From: Halorhodospira abdelmalekii
Lineage (GTDB): Bacteria > Pseudomonadota > Gammaproteobacteria > Nitrococcales > Halorhodospiraceae
Direction: 5' to 3'
Assembly (NCBI RefSeq): GCF_016583625.1
Contig: NZ_NRRN01000019.1
Span: 1-55,660 of the forward strand
DNA: 55,660 nt
Both the position numbers and the translations under genes were made by a program. This document shows, one piece after another, positions 40,092 through 48,936 of the stretch (position 1 is its first letter; every line of letters starts with the position of its first letter). A model generated the notes under the pieces. It saw only the letters and a program-made list of their open reading frames with translations, was not told the origin of the DNA and did not search any database.

Positions 40092-40255
40092 CTGGCTGAA
40101 ACGCCAGGGCTTGATCCGCATCCGCGATCCATGGATGAAAGCGCATGGTTATGCCTGAAATCGTCGTGTGATCACTTCTTGTGAACCGTTTGGTGCGGAC
40201 CCGCATGCTAGGTGGTGTGGGGAGGGCGGGCCAAACACCCGCACTGACCCGATTA
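40079..40255 (+). mobile_element. group II intron 3' remnant with reverse-transcriptase tail
   Basis: 40079-40159 encodes MTDDWLKRQGLIRIRDPWMK and AHGYA, similar from memory to the C-terminal tail of group II intron reverse transcriptases. It overlaps the end of fic. Downstream, GAACCGTTTGGTGCGGACCC, GCATGCTAGGTGGTGTGGGG and GACCCGAT match the domain V/VI and 3' end pattern. Only the 3' end of an intron remains. Confidence 0.5.
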
Positions 40256-40287
40256 AAATTGAGTCGTAAATAGACATACCCCCAGCC

Positions 40288-40590
40288 CTACTCTTTACCC
40301 ACAGGTGTCACGAGTCGGGTGTCGCCATGCCCGATGAGTGGGTGGCCGGGCGGGGGATCCGTGTTGCGGTTGAGGTGGCCACCCAGGATGGCGATCTCAC
40401 GCACTGCGTCGGCAAGGCGACCGGGGCGCTCGCGGCGTCGGGATCGGGTGTAATCACCCAGGATGCGCAGTTCGGTGTCCGAGAACAGCAACTCGGCCGG
40501 CAACTCCGGGGCCTCGCGCCCGAGCAGGGTCATGAGCATGACGCGCCTGGCGATGACCATGCGGATGGCAATGGCACGCTCAGACGCTCA
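40288..40590 (-). pseudogene. IS4-family transposase C-terminal remnant
   Basis: Minus strand: MVIARRVMLMTLLGREAPEL, PAELLFSDTELRILGDYTRS, then AVREIAILGGHLNRNTDPPPGH. The LGG-LNR-DPPPGH element is typical of the end of Tn5/IS4-type transposases. No catalytic region remains. It ends 40 bases before the TIGR03747 gene stop. Confidence 0.7.
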
Positions 40591-40630
40591 ACACTGTGGT
40601 GACCGTGTGCGTCGATCTTGCAGCCGGATT

Positions 40631-41359
40631 TCACAGATACTTCTTGAAGGTGCTTGCCGCCACCACAACAGCTAGAGCATTGAGCGCGGCGAACGGAAAG
40701 ATGATCCAGGCGGGATGGACCGCGACCGGCATGGCGAGGTAAATCACCCAGGCTAGGATCAGCGTCGGTACGAGCAACCGCTTGGCGTGGTGGTAAACGA
40801 AGGCGCTCTCGCGACCTCCGCCCCAACGGCGCAGATCACGCTGCACGAGACCATCGACCAGGGCGACGAGTGCGAACAGGAAGAACACCGGCGTGGCGAG
40901 GGTCAGCACAGCCACGCGCACCGCGAAGACCTGGGTGATGGTCAGGGCCGATAGGACGTAGGGCTCGATGGCGTCGTAACCGCTGCGTAGGGCAGCCTGG
41001 ATGCGCCCGCCCCGGGGATCGGCTGGTTTGGCGAGCCAAGCGAGTGCGTGTTCCAGGCCGGTGAGTTCGACCAGGCCCCGATAGGTGTTTTCGGCGAAGC
41101 TCTGGGCATAGCCCGCGGGGTCATCGGTCAGCAGGGCGCGGCCGTAGTCGCTGTCCAGGTGCTCAATCTCGGCAGCGAGCATATCCTGGCTGTGCTGGAG
41201 ACCGGCCTCCGGCCAGACCCACGTCTGCCCGACCCACTCGGCCAGGATCGAAAATCCTAGGGCCACGATAAGCCACATGGCAAACGAGCCGACCCCGCCA
41301 AGGAGCCAACCCAACCAGCCTGGCTGCTGCGCTGCAGTCTGAGTCTTCGACCCGGCCAT
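40631..41359 (-). CDS. TIGR03747 (PFL_4697) family ICE membrane protein
   Basis: A 242-aa protein with membrane segments near residues 22-42 (SFAMWLIVALGFSILAEWVGQ), 135-165 (LSALTITQVFAVRVAVLTLATPVFFLFALVAL) and 195-230 (LLVPTLILAWVIYLAMPVAVHPAWIIFPFAALNALAVVVA), and the conserved QRDLRRWGGGRESAFVYHHAKR. It overlaps traD by one base and is the last gene of the minus-strand T4SS operon. In related systems this family lies next to TraD. Confidence 0.9.
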   Translation of the reverse strand: MAGSKTQTAAQQPGWLGWLLGGVGSFAMWLIVALGFSILAEWVGQTWVWPEAGLQHSQDMLAAEIEHLDSDYGRALLTDDPAGYAQSFAENTYRGLVELTGLEHALAWLAKPADPRGGRIQAALRSGYDAIEPYVLSALTITQVFAVRVAVLTLATPVFFLFALVALVDGLVQRDLRRWGGGRESAFVYHHAKRLLVPTLILAWVIYLAMPVAVHPAWIIFPFAALNALAVVVAASTFKKYL

Positions 41360-43428
41360 CAGCTCCCCTCCCTGGGCAGCGGGATCGGCTCCGGGCGGAT
41401 CAGGTCCTCACCGGTGTTGTACGCCTCGGCCATGTGCTCGGCGATCTCGGCGATGTGCTCCGGCATGACAGGATCGCGGCCGGGATGCGGCAGCGGCATC
41501 CGGATCTTGTAAAGATGACCGCCGTTGAGGAGCGCAAAGGCCTGGCCTTTGGGAAGGGCGAGTACATCGGCAGGGGTGAGCATCTGCGTCTTCTCGACGG
41601 AGAGGCGGTCCTCATTGCGCGAGGTGAACTGTTCGCTCGTCTCCGTATTGGCCGTATCGTTGACGCCGCTGACCTCCATGAGCGTATTGATGCGCACCTC
41701 TGGCAGCTGCGCGGTGAGCATTTCGGCCGTGGCGTACTCCTTGACCCGGAGCATGATCAGCGTATTGAAGTTGCCGGCGACTTGGCCGGCTTTGGGCTTC
41801 GACCCCAGACGGGCCTCGACATCGCTCCAGGTCTGCGTGTACGCCGTGACCTGAAAGCCACTGCCGCCGGCCTTGTTGAGCATCGGTACGAACTCATCGC
41901 CAATGAGCTCGTTGAACTCATCGGCGTGCAGATTGACCACCGGCATCTCGGCACGCCGATCCGGCATGCCGACGTCCTGGCCGTGCTTGTAGATTTGCCC
42001 AGAGACCGAGCACAGGTCGGCGAACATGGCATTGCCGACTGCGGAGGCCACTTCGGTATCGGCCTGGGCGTCCAGGCCGACGTAGACCACTCCCCCGGTG
42101 CGAATGATCTCGCGCCAGTCGAGGATCGGCCGAGGGTCCGTCATGTCGGTGTAGTCGGGGGCGATCAGCTCGGCGCTTTTACCGGTGGTCAGTTTCTCGA
42201 GCAGTGGCAAGAGCGAGGCGACGATCTTGTCGAAGTAAGTCTTATCGTACTCAAAGGCTGAGCGCAGTCCGTCGGCGACCGGATCACTCAGGCTGCGATC
42301 CTTGGCATAGAAGACCAGGGCGACTGCTCGCCGATCCCGGCCCTGCAAATGCCGAGGGATTTTGCCGTCTTGCTCTTGTTGGCGAACCGCCTCGCGCCAA
42401 TCCTTCGGGCCGACCTGGGCGAGCCAGTGTTCGTAATACTCAATAAGCAGCGGCTCAATCTGCGAGACATCGCGCAGGATCTGCCGGTAGTCGGGGCGCC
42501 TGCCCAGCGCGACCCGCGCCTGAGCGACGACATTGACGAAGCGCCAGGCGAACTCGCGAAACGCCGCCGAATTGCCCTCGCTGGGCAGAGGACGAGTGGT
42601 CCGGGTCGCCACCTCGGTGATCCGCCCGAAGGAGCCGACGGCGTTGTAGCGCGCCGAGTGCTCCGGGTAGCCAAGATGGAACATGAAGAACTGCTCCTCG
42701 CGATGGGCCCGACAGGCCTCGGCGTAGACCCGCTTGAGCAGTTCCGCATCGCCCTTCGGGTCGAAGACGACGACGGTCTCCTGGCGGCGGATATCCTGGG
42801 CAATGAGCAGCTCGGCCAGTCGCGTCTTACCGACCCGCGTGGTGCCGAGCACAAGCGTATGCCCGACGCGCTCGTTGAGGTCCTGGTAGACGTCGCGCTC
42901 ATGCGGCTCGACACCGTGCAGCGCTGCTCGACCGCCGACCGGTGGCAGCGGAGCGAGCGGGTTCCACCACGCACGCCGGCCCAGCAGCTTCGCCACAGCG
43001 TGAAGCAGGGGCTTGCCCTCCCAATCGACTTCGACGCGCCGCGCCCACTCGTAGACCGGGCCGGGCTCGATATAGTGCTGAACCTCCGGCTTGATGGTGT
43101 CCCACAGCCGCTGCGTATGCTTCTGCGTCCAGCGAAAACCGCGGCCGAGGTAGAGCCAGTGGCGTGAGACCGGGATCTGCCCCGAACTCACCCGGAACTC
43201 CGGCAGGACTCGGAGATTGCGCTGGTAGCGAAGAATCCACCACCCCTGATACCCCCGGTAGAGGGCCAGAGCAGCGAACACGGTGGCCGTCCCCCAGGCC
43301 AGCTCCCGATTCATCATCAACGCCCAAGGCGCATAGGCGGCGATGGCTGCAGCCATACCGGCCGTGATGGCCGAGTAGAGTTCGACCGGGGGGCGCAGGA
43401 GGGCCTCAATCGGGTGCTGTCGGCTCAT
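41359..43428 (-). CDS. traD: TraD-type coupling protein (PFGI-1 class)
   Basis: A 689-aa protein. Two N-terminal membrane segments (about 14-33, 45-60). Walker A is VLGTTRVGKTRLAELL near residue 192, with VVFDPKGDAELLKRVY near 217 as in VirD4/TraD. Later motifs include GGVVYVGLDAQADTEVASAVGNAMFADL and NLHADEFNELIGDEFVPMLNKAGG (Walker B region). Acts as the DNA receptor linking the relaxase complex to the channel. It appears intact and overlaps the TIGR03765 gene by 4 bases. Confidence 0.93.
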   Translation of the reverse strand: MSRQHPIEALLRPPVELYSAITAGMAAAIAAYAPWALMMNRELAWGTATVFAALALYRGYQGWWILRYQRNLRVLPEFRVSSGQIPVSRHWLYLGRGFRWTQKHTQRLWDTIKPEVQHYIEPGPVYEWARRVEVDWEGKPLLHAVAKLLGRRAWWNPLAPLPPVGGRAALHGVEPHERDVYQDLNERVGHTLVLGTTRVGKTRLAELLIAQDIRRQETVVVFDPKGDAELLKRVYAEACRAHREEQFFMFHLGYPEHSARYNAVGSFGRITEVATRTTRPLPSEGNSAAFREFAWRFVNVVAQARVALGRRPDYRQILRDVSQIEPLLIEYYEHWLAQVGPKDWREAVRQQEQDGKIPRHLQGRDRRAVALVFYAKDRSLSDPVADGLRSAFEYDKTYFDKIVASLLPLLEKLTTGKSAELIAPDYTDMTDPRPILDWREIIRTGGVVYVGLDAQADTEVASAVGNAMFADLCSVSGQIYKHGQDVGMPDRRAEMPVVNLHADEFNELIGDEFVPMLNKAGGSGFQVTAYTQTWSDVEARLGSKPKAGQVAGNFNTLIMLRVKEYATAEMLTAQLPEVRINTLMEVSGVNDTANTETSEQFTSRNEDRLSVEKTQMLTPADVLALPKGQAFALLNGGHLYKIRMPLPHPGRDPVMPEHIAEIAEHMAEAYNTGEDLIRPEPIPLPREGS

Positions 43429-44003
43429 TGCTTCGGCCCCTCCGGGGTCAGAACCACGGGGTAGCGGCGCACGCCGAAGTGCTCGGCCAAGCCGTCACCA
43501 GGGCCAACCTGAACCCATACGCCGTCGGCGAGATCGCGGACGCGCTCAAGATCCGTCCGCTCCTGCGCCTCCACCAGGAGACACACGGCGCCGACCTCGA
43601 GCAGAGCGTCGCGATGCTGCGCCAGCCATCTCAATGAGCGCTCATCTCGACCGATCAGGCACAAGGGGCGCGGGAGTTCGGCCATGCGTTCGCGGTACTT
43701 CGCGGTCACGCCGACTTCTAGCGGCCCTGCCTGCATGCGGTCGGTCTCCACGGGCAGCAGGCCCTGCGCCTCAGCGGCAATCGCTGGCTCGGGTGGATCC
43801 GGCGGCGAGATGCGCTCTGGCTCGCACCGCAACGCCTTAAAGGAGTCCTCGAAGCGCTCGATGTAGGGTTGGATCGGTTCGCCACCGCCGGCGTCCAGTT
43901 CGAGCTCAAAGGCGGCCGCTGAACTGGCGCAGACCACCCCTAGCGCGAGCCCCCACACCCTGCTCTCCGGCAACCGGCGTCGGACTGGATGCTTTTTGAT
44001 CAC
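43425..44003 (-). CDS. TIGR03765 (PFL_4695) family ICE protein
   Basis: A 192-aa protein with signal-like N terminus (VWGLALGVVCASSAAAF). The family-specific C terminus reads ADGVWVQVGPGDGLAEHFGVRRYPVVLTPEG, with LCLIGRDERSLRWLAQHRDALLEVGAVCLLV before it. Thioredoxin-like fold without the CxxC. Encoded directly before traD with a 4-base overlap, the canonical order. The 280 bases upstream hold no gene. Confidence 0.88.
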   Translation of the reverse strand: MIKKHPVRRRLPESRVWGLALGVVCASSAAAFELELDAGGGEPIQPYIERFEDSFKALRCEPERISPPDPPEPAIAAEAQGLLPVETDRMQAGPLEVGVTAKYRERMAELPRPLCLIGRDERSLRWLAQHRDALLEVGAVCLLVEAQERTDLERVRDLADGVWVQVGPGDGLAEHFGVRRYPVVLTPEGPKQ

Positions 44004-44283
44004 CCCAGTATCCCCCTAATTGTGACAGTGACTTGGGAGATCATCTCCACAGACTTTTCCACAGCTTCTGTGGATAACTACAGGCACGGCAGGTCTCCTT
44101 CGCCTAGACTCGCCTCCCTCCCCGCCCGTGTCCCCGGTTGGGCTCGAGCGGGTCGATCACCACGAGCCGTGGGCCGATGGGGGCCAATCCGCAGGTGAAT
44201 GCGCGCCCCCCGCTGAGATCGCTGCCGAGCAGCGCAGAGGGGTGCTGTGTCTGATGAGCTCTGAACCAGTTGCCCCCTCCACG

Positions 44284-44808
44284 TCATTGGTCCTCCCCGA
44301 GGGGAGCTTCGAGGTGTTCGGCTACCGCCTTGCGGTGAGCCGCAGCGGCTTGCGGGTCCGCCGGCGCGTGGTACGCACCCGCGGCATCGAGCCAATCGCC
44401 GCGCTCTTCGTAGTGCGCCCGCAGGATCGCGGCTCCAACCTTTAGGTTCGTCTGTGGCTCGAGTGACTCCGATAGCGTCGCAAAGCGCTCGCCGTGCCAA
44501 TACCAGTTGACCTGCATCAGTCCCACATCGACATTGCGCCGACCGGCGGCTCGGTGCTGTCTCAGCGCCGCTTGCGCGGCCTCAAGGCTGGCGTGGCGCT
44601 CGGGTTTGCCGCCGACATTGAGCGTCCACGGCCAGGGCTTATAGCGCCCGGAGTTCAAGGCGGCGCCGGATTCTGCGGCGGCCAGCGCGTAGAGCAATTG
44701 CGCCGGCACGTCGACGGCTTCAGCCACGTCCTGGTAGAGCACCGGCGGTTTGGCGGCGGACATCGCTGCTGCTCCGGTCAGTGTCACCGCAAGGAGAGCG
44801 GCTCCCAA
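44284..44808 (-). CDS. lytic transglycosylase (SLT domain) of the T4SS
   Basis: A 174-aa protein with the catalytic glutamate in LLYALAAAESGAALNSGRYKPWPWTLNVGG, then RRNVDVGLMQVNWYWHG and NLKVGAAILRAHYEERGDWLDAAGAYHAP. It opens peptidoglycan for the channel (VirB1-like). The start is uncertain: TTG 44808 gives a proper signal peptide (GAALLAVTLTGAAAMSA), while GTG 44787 makes a 4-base overlap with the upstream stop but a very short signal. Same operon as VirB4 and TraD. Confidence 0.85.
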   Translation of the reverse strand: MGAALLAVTLTGAAAMSAAKPPVLYQDVAEAVDVPAQLLYALAAAESGAALNSGRYKPWPWTLNVGGKPERHASLEAAQAALRQHRAAGRRNVDVGLMQVNWYWHGERFATLSESLEPQTNLKVGAAILRAHYEERGDWLDAAGAYHAPADPQAAAAHRKAVAEHLEAPLGEDQ

Positions 44809-45578
44809 CGAGCCCCATCTCGGCGATAGAGGGCCGGCACCTCGAGCTCGGCCAGGACGCCTTGGTCGCGATTGAGCGTCAGTCGCTGCGTCTCGACCCA
44901 CTGCGGTGGAACCTGCTGCTCGGTTGCCCATTTGCGCACCTCGTGATCCGATTCGGCATCGACCACGAAGACATCGGCCTCCCAGCCCGTACCCTGGTCC
45001 AGGGCACCAATGAGGCGCTCTAGGGCTGTGTCGCAGGCCGCGCAATCCTCTTTACGGGTGACCAGCGCAACCCGGTCGCCTGGCCGGATGTCTTCGATGG
45101 AGGCCTCCTGCTGTTCAGCCGCTTGTTCGGCGTTATCGTGCTGTGATGCCCCCTGGGCGGCGCGTTCGCCGGCCTCGTTGGCAAAAGGGGTCTCGTCGGG
45201 ATAGAGCCGATCCCAAGCGTCGTCGTAGGCGTACTGGAAGGCGAGTTCCTGACGGACCCGCTCGCGCTCGCGTTCGACCGCGATCTCCGCCATGCGCTGG
45301 CGCTCCTTGGCCGAGCGGGCGTGGATGCCGAGCACCCAGACCGGATCCAGATCCGGACTCCAAAGCCCACGCGGGCCTTCCATCAGTGACTCGTAGCGCG
45401 CCCACTCCTGTTCGCTGAGCTCACCCCACTGGCTGCGATCGAGGGGCTCGCCCAAGCTCGAGGATCGCTCTTCGTGCTCTTGCAGTTCACTCGGTGCGCG
45501 ATCGCTCGCTGCCGCAGGCAGCATGCCCAGCAGGCCGGCCCCCAGCGCGGCGCACCTGATCCAAGCGCGTGCGTTCAT
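44784..45578 (-). CDS. TIGR03759-family ICE protein (thioredoxin-like)
   Basis: A 264-aa protein. Start ATG 45578 (MNARAWIRCAALGAGLLGMLPAAAS, signal peptide), overlapping the VirB4 stop (ATGA). The conserved N-terminal half is LSEQEWARYESLMEGPRGLWSPDLDPVWVLGIHARSAKERQRMAEIAVERE. The C-terminal half carries a CAAC motif (VTRKEDCAACDTAL) as in thiol-disulphide folds. It may form or check disulphides of secreted T4SS parts. An acidic insert lies near 125-145. Confidence 0.87.
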   Translation of the reverse strand: MNARAWIRCAALGAGLLGMLPAAASDRAPSELQEHEERSSSLGEPLDRSQWGELSEQEWARYESLMEGPRGLWSPDLDPVWVLGIHARSAKERQRMAEIAVERERERVRQELAFQYAYDDAWDRLYPDETPFANEAGERAAQGASQHDNAEQAAEQQEASIEDIRPGDRVALVTRKEDCAACDTALERLIGALDQGTGWEADVFVVDAESDHEVRKWATEQQVPPQWVETQRLTLNRDQGVLAELEVPALYRRDGARWEPLSLR

Positions 45579-48367
45579 GTCTGCGCCTCCGCAATCCGTT
45601 CGGCGACTATTTCTGCAGCCTCGACGTCGGTGCAGTGGTGCTCGCGCATGATCCGAGCGCGTTCTGTCTTCTCCTCCTTCTCGGTCTGCGCCAGCGCCAA
45701 GGCAATCGGTGGGGGGACGTTGCGAAACAGGGCCTCCACCTGGTCGGCGAGGACGACGCCTTCGACGTACTTGCCCGGCTCTTTGCGCGCCGACAGCAAG
45801 AGAGCCTTTTGCTCCTCGGTCAGGTCCTTGAAACGGGCGATCTGCTCGACCTCCTCTTTGGGCATGACGAGGCAGAGCCACCACTCCATCATGTTGAGCA
45901 TCTTCTTCGAGGCGTCGGGGAAGTCCTCCAGGTTCTGCGTGGCGATCCAGAACCAGGCGCCGAGCTTGCGCCACATCTTTGTGATCTTGACCACGAACGG
46001 CGCAAGCAGCGGGTTGGTGGTGATGATGTGACCCTCGTCGGTGAGCACCAGGGTCGGCCGGCCTTCGTGCTGATGCTGCTCGACGAGATCGTTGATGTGA
46101 TTCATCAGACCGATGTAGGTCACGGTCAACTGATCCTCATACCCTTCGCGGGCCATAATTCCGACATCGACGATGGTCAGGTCGGCCTCCGGCCAAGCGG
46201 TGCCGGGTCGGTTGAAGACCTGGCCGGCGAAGCCGGAGCAAAACAGCTCCATGGCGTCGGCCATATCCCGGATCCGCTGGCCCCGCCCCTCGGTCAGCGA
46301 CTCGGCGCGCGACTCCTCGCGAAGCGCCTGAGCAACGTCCTCGGTCAGTACCTGGTCTCGGCCGGTATCGCTGTTGCGCACGTTGCGCGCCGCGCGGATG
46401 ATCGCGCTGCGGATCGTGTGGCGGTCGGTGCGCGTCATGCGCGCATCCTCCTTGGGCTCACCGCCGGTGATCATGATGCGTGCCGCGAGCTCCATCTCGC
46501 CGAGCAGATCCCGGGAGCCGCCCTCCTCGTCCTCAATCGCCTCATCGCCATCGACCATCCCAGCCTCGGTGTCGGTATCTGCCGCATACTCCTCGGGCCC
46601 ATGCTGCTCATCGGCATCGATCTGATCGAGCAGTCGCATGGCCGGGGAGAACGGCGGCAGGCTGACGTCTCGGCCGGGCTGCAGCGAGAGCTGATTGACA
46701 CTCAGCCCTTTGGCAGCGGTGTAGCGACCAAGCAGCCCGAAGGAGTCACCGGCCTCGATGACGAAGATCCGCGGTCGATAGATCGCGAGCATCTGCATCA
46801 TCAGGTAGGTGAGCAGCGCACTTTTGCCGGCGCCGGTCGGCCCAAGAATGAGGGCGTGGGCGTTCTTCTTGCGGTCGGCTGAGTGGAGCGGGTCGAAGAC
46901 CAGCGGCTCGGCACCGCGGTTGTAGAACAGCATCCCCGGATGTCCGGTCCCGCGCGTGCGACCGTAGAATGGGGCGAGTGCGGTGACGTGGTCGGCGTAG
47001 ACGTAGCGCGCCCGCCGCGAGTAACGCTCCAGCCGCGGGTCGTAGGCCATCGGCAGACTGCGGATGTAGTTGTGCAGCGGCAGAAGCTCGGCTTCCTGCG
47101 CAATGACTTGGATCCCGTTGCTCACCAGCCGAGAGGCCAGTTGCTGGCGCTCGCGTACCAGCTGCCGGTCGGTTTCGGCGCGCAGATAGAAGGCGATCTG
47201 GGTTGGGAACAGCTTGTTGCCCCGGGCCATCTGCTCCTGAGCGACCGTGGCCTCCTCAAGGGCAAGCTGGCTCTCGATGTTCTTGCCGCCGGAGGCGGCT
47301 CGGACTTGGGCGATCTGATTGCCGACCTCGTCCTGCGGCGCGATGGTTACGGTCAGTGCCAAGATCGTCCCCTCTGGGCACTTATCGAACAGCGCGTAGA
47401 TGTTCTCTCCGCTGCGCCGTTCACCGGTGAAGTGCCCAATGCGCGGCGGATGCCGCAGCCCCTGGGAGAAAACGACGGTGTGCGGGAGTCCATCGAAGCG
47501 CCACACCCCCGCCTCATGATCCGACTCGGGCATGGAGAAGTTGAGCAGCCCGGCGAAATCACGTCCCGTTGGCAGCGCTTCGTCACCCGGATAAGGGGCG
47601 ATGCGTATGAGCTCGCGCGGATCACCATCCGTGATCGACGGGCGCGGGTTGAACCAGGGAAGGAGCCACTCGTAGAGGTCCTTCGCACCGCAGCGGCGCA
47701 CCCCGACCCCGGCGGATTCAAGGGAAACGCGAAGCTGGCCGAGCACTTGCTCAAGCTCTTCGTCGGGCGTTAGATCGCCGCCAGCGCCTCGCCGGTAGAG
47801 GCAGAGTCGGGTCCGCCGCCGCTGCCCACGCCAGTTTCCGCCCGTCACCATCCGATCGGTGAATACGCCACCCTCGCGCGAGATCCGCCACAAGTGCTCG
47901 TCGAGATGATGGCAGTAGATCGCCGTAAAGTCGCTCTCACCGCCGCGCTGCCGGGCGTAGTCCCGAATCCGGTCTGGAAGATCGGTCAGATTCGGCTCAT
48001 CCTGGACGAACAGCTGCAGGACCCAGGGCGAGTGCTCGAGTTCGGGGATTGCATCGGCAATGGCCGTCTGCAGGTTCTCCAAGAGCTCCTCTAGGAAGGC
48101 CTGCGTCCGGGCCTCGCTCGAGGCCGGCGTGAGCTCCAGGAGCACGCCAACGCTGTCGCGGTGCTCCAGCAGAAAAATCTGCGTCTGTGCGTCGTAGTCG
48201 GTCCACGGCAACAAGTCGGTGAACGACTCCGGACGTTCGTAGAGCTCTGCGTACTCGCGTTCCTTGGGACTGCGGGGCGTGGAAGGGGGGATTGCCCGGT
48301 GCGCTGAAGCCGCCTCGCTTCCCCGGTCGAATCCGTTATTCATGAACAACTGGTGCAGCATTCGCAT
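45575..48367 (-). CDS. VirB4/TraC-type T4SS ATPase (TIGR03744 family)
   Basis: A 930-aa protein. Walker A is LGPTGAGKSALLTYLMMQ near residue 505 and Walker B LVLTDEGHIIT near 775. Before it are family parts such as LPMAYDPRLERYSRRARYVYADHVTALAPFYGRTRGTG. Powers assembly and transport. An extra acidic stretch around 610-640 (DADEQHGPEEYAADTDTEAG) is longer than usual. It overlaps both neighbours by a few bases. In most related ICEs this gene sits between TIGR03751 and TIGR03757 in one long operon; here it is in the other operon. Confidence 0.93.
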   Translation of the reverse strand: MRMLHQLFMNNGFDRGSEAASAHRAIPPSTPRSPKEREYAELYERPESFTDLLPWTDYDAQTQIFLLEHRDSVGVLLELTPASSEARTQAFLEELLENLQTAIADAIPELEHSPWVLQLFVQDEPNLTDLPDRIRDYARQRGGESDFTAIYCHHLDEHLWRISREGGVFTDRMVTGGNWRGQRRRTRLCLYRRGAGGDLTPDEELEQVLGQLRVSLESAGVGVRRCGAKDLYEWLLPWFNPRPSITDGDPRELIRIAPYPGDEALPTGRDFAGLLNFSMPESDHEAGVWRFDGLPHTVVFSQGLRHPPRIGHFTGERRSGENIYALFDKCPEGTILALTVTIAPQDEVGNQIAQVRAASGGKNIESQLALEEATVAQEQMARGNKLFPTQIAFYLRAETDRQLVRERQQLASRLVSNGIQVIAQEAELLPLHNYIRSLPMAYDPRLERYSRRARYVYADHVTALAPFYGRTRGTGHPGMLFYNRGAEPLVFDPLHSADRKKNAHALILGPTGAGKSALLTYLMMQMLAIYRPRIFVIEAGDSFGLLGRYTAAKGLSVNQLSLQPGRDVSLPPFSPAMRLLDQIDADEQHGPEEYAADTDTEAGMVDGDEAIEDEEGGSRDLLGEMELAARIMITGGEPKEDARMTRTDRHTIRSAIIRAARNVRNSDTGRDQVLTEDVAQALREESRAESLTEGRGQRIRDMADAMELFCSGFAGQVFNRPGTAWPEADLTIVDVGIMAREGYEDQLTVTYIGLMNHINDLVEQHQHEGRPTLVLTDEGHIITTNPLLAPFVVKITKMWRKLGAWFWIATQNLEDFPDASKKMLNMMEWWLCLVMPKEEVEQIARFKDLTEEQKALLLSARKEPGKYVEGVVLADQVEALFRNVPPPIALALAQTEKEEKTERARIMREHHCTDVEAAEIVAERIAEAQT

Positions 48368-48936
48368 CAGCGCGCCTCCGATTCACCAGGCAGCGCGTAG
48401 TGATCGCGCTCGAACATCGGGAACGTAGTGCTATAACCGGGCACCGGGGCCTCGTCCGGGGTCGCCAGGTGTGGGTAGACGTACATCACCATCGACGGGT
48501 TCGGGACCCGGCCAAAGCGCGGCTCGAGTTCGTCGTGTGCCTGCCGGGTGTAGCCAGCGAGTGCTGCGGCGCCGTCGGTCAGCCGCTGCGCCGGGGTGCT
48601 GTCATTCGGCGGTACAACACGCCGGCTCGCCTCATCGCCCTTTTGATCTTCGCCAGCAGCCGCCTCGTCCCGGGTGTGGGCCCGGCCGGTCCCTGGGGCC
48701 AGTTGTTGCCGGCCATCATCGATGTCACCACCGGAATGCTGGGCCATGTGGGCCTTGTAGATCTCATCGGTGCGAGGCCCCTCGGGATAGACTTGTGGTG
48801 TCCCCTCCTGCGTAGCGCCACTCTGGGCGCAGCCGGTCAGCGCGCTAGTCGAGGCGATCAGGGCGAGCAGTATGGTGCTCGCCACGCTCGAACGGCTGAT
48901 TGGAGAGGCTGCGTTGCAAGTCCGGACGCTGATCAT
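48367..48936 (-). CDS. TIGR03751-family conjugative transfer lipoprotein
   Basis: A 189-aa protein. Start ATG 48936 after GGAGGG; signal peptide with lipobox ALTGC at about residue 36. The mature part has EGPRTDEIYKAHMAQHSGG and, at the end, MVMYVYPHLATPDEAPVPGYSTTFPMFERDHYALPGE, as expected of the outer-membrane lipoprotein encoded between the VirB10-like and VirB4 genes. It starts inside the end of the VirB10-like gene. Confidence 0.83.
   Translation of the reverse strand: MISVRTCNAASPISRSSVASTILLALIASTSALTGCAQSGATQEGTPQVYPEGPRTDEIYKAHMAQHSGGDIDDGRQQLAPGTGRAHTRDEAAAGEDQKGDEASRRVVPPNDSTPAQRLTDGAAALAGYTRQAHDELEPRFGRVPNPSMVMYVYPHLATPDEAPVPGYSTTFPMFERDHYALPGESEAR

Noticed and set aside
41434-42261. 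275-aa plus-strand open frame opposite traD
   Set aside because: Shadow of the coupling protein gene.
45569-46882. 437-aa plus-strand open frame opposite VirB4
   Set aside because: Antisense shadow of a GC-rich gene; the minus-strand ATPase has Walker motifs and coupled neighbours.
46883-47773. 296-aa plus-strand open frame opposite VirB4
   Set aside because: Same reason: codon pattern mirrors the ATPase gene and no domain is recognisable.
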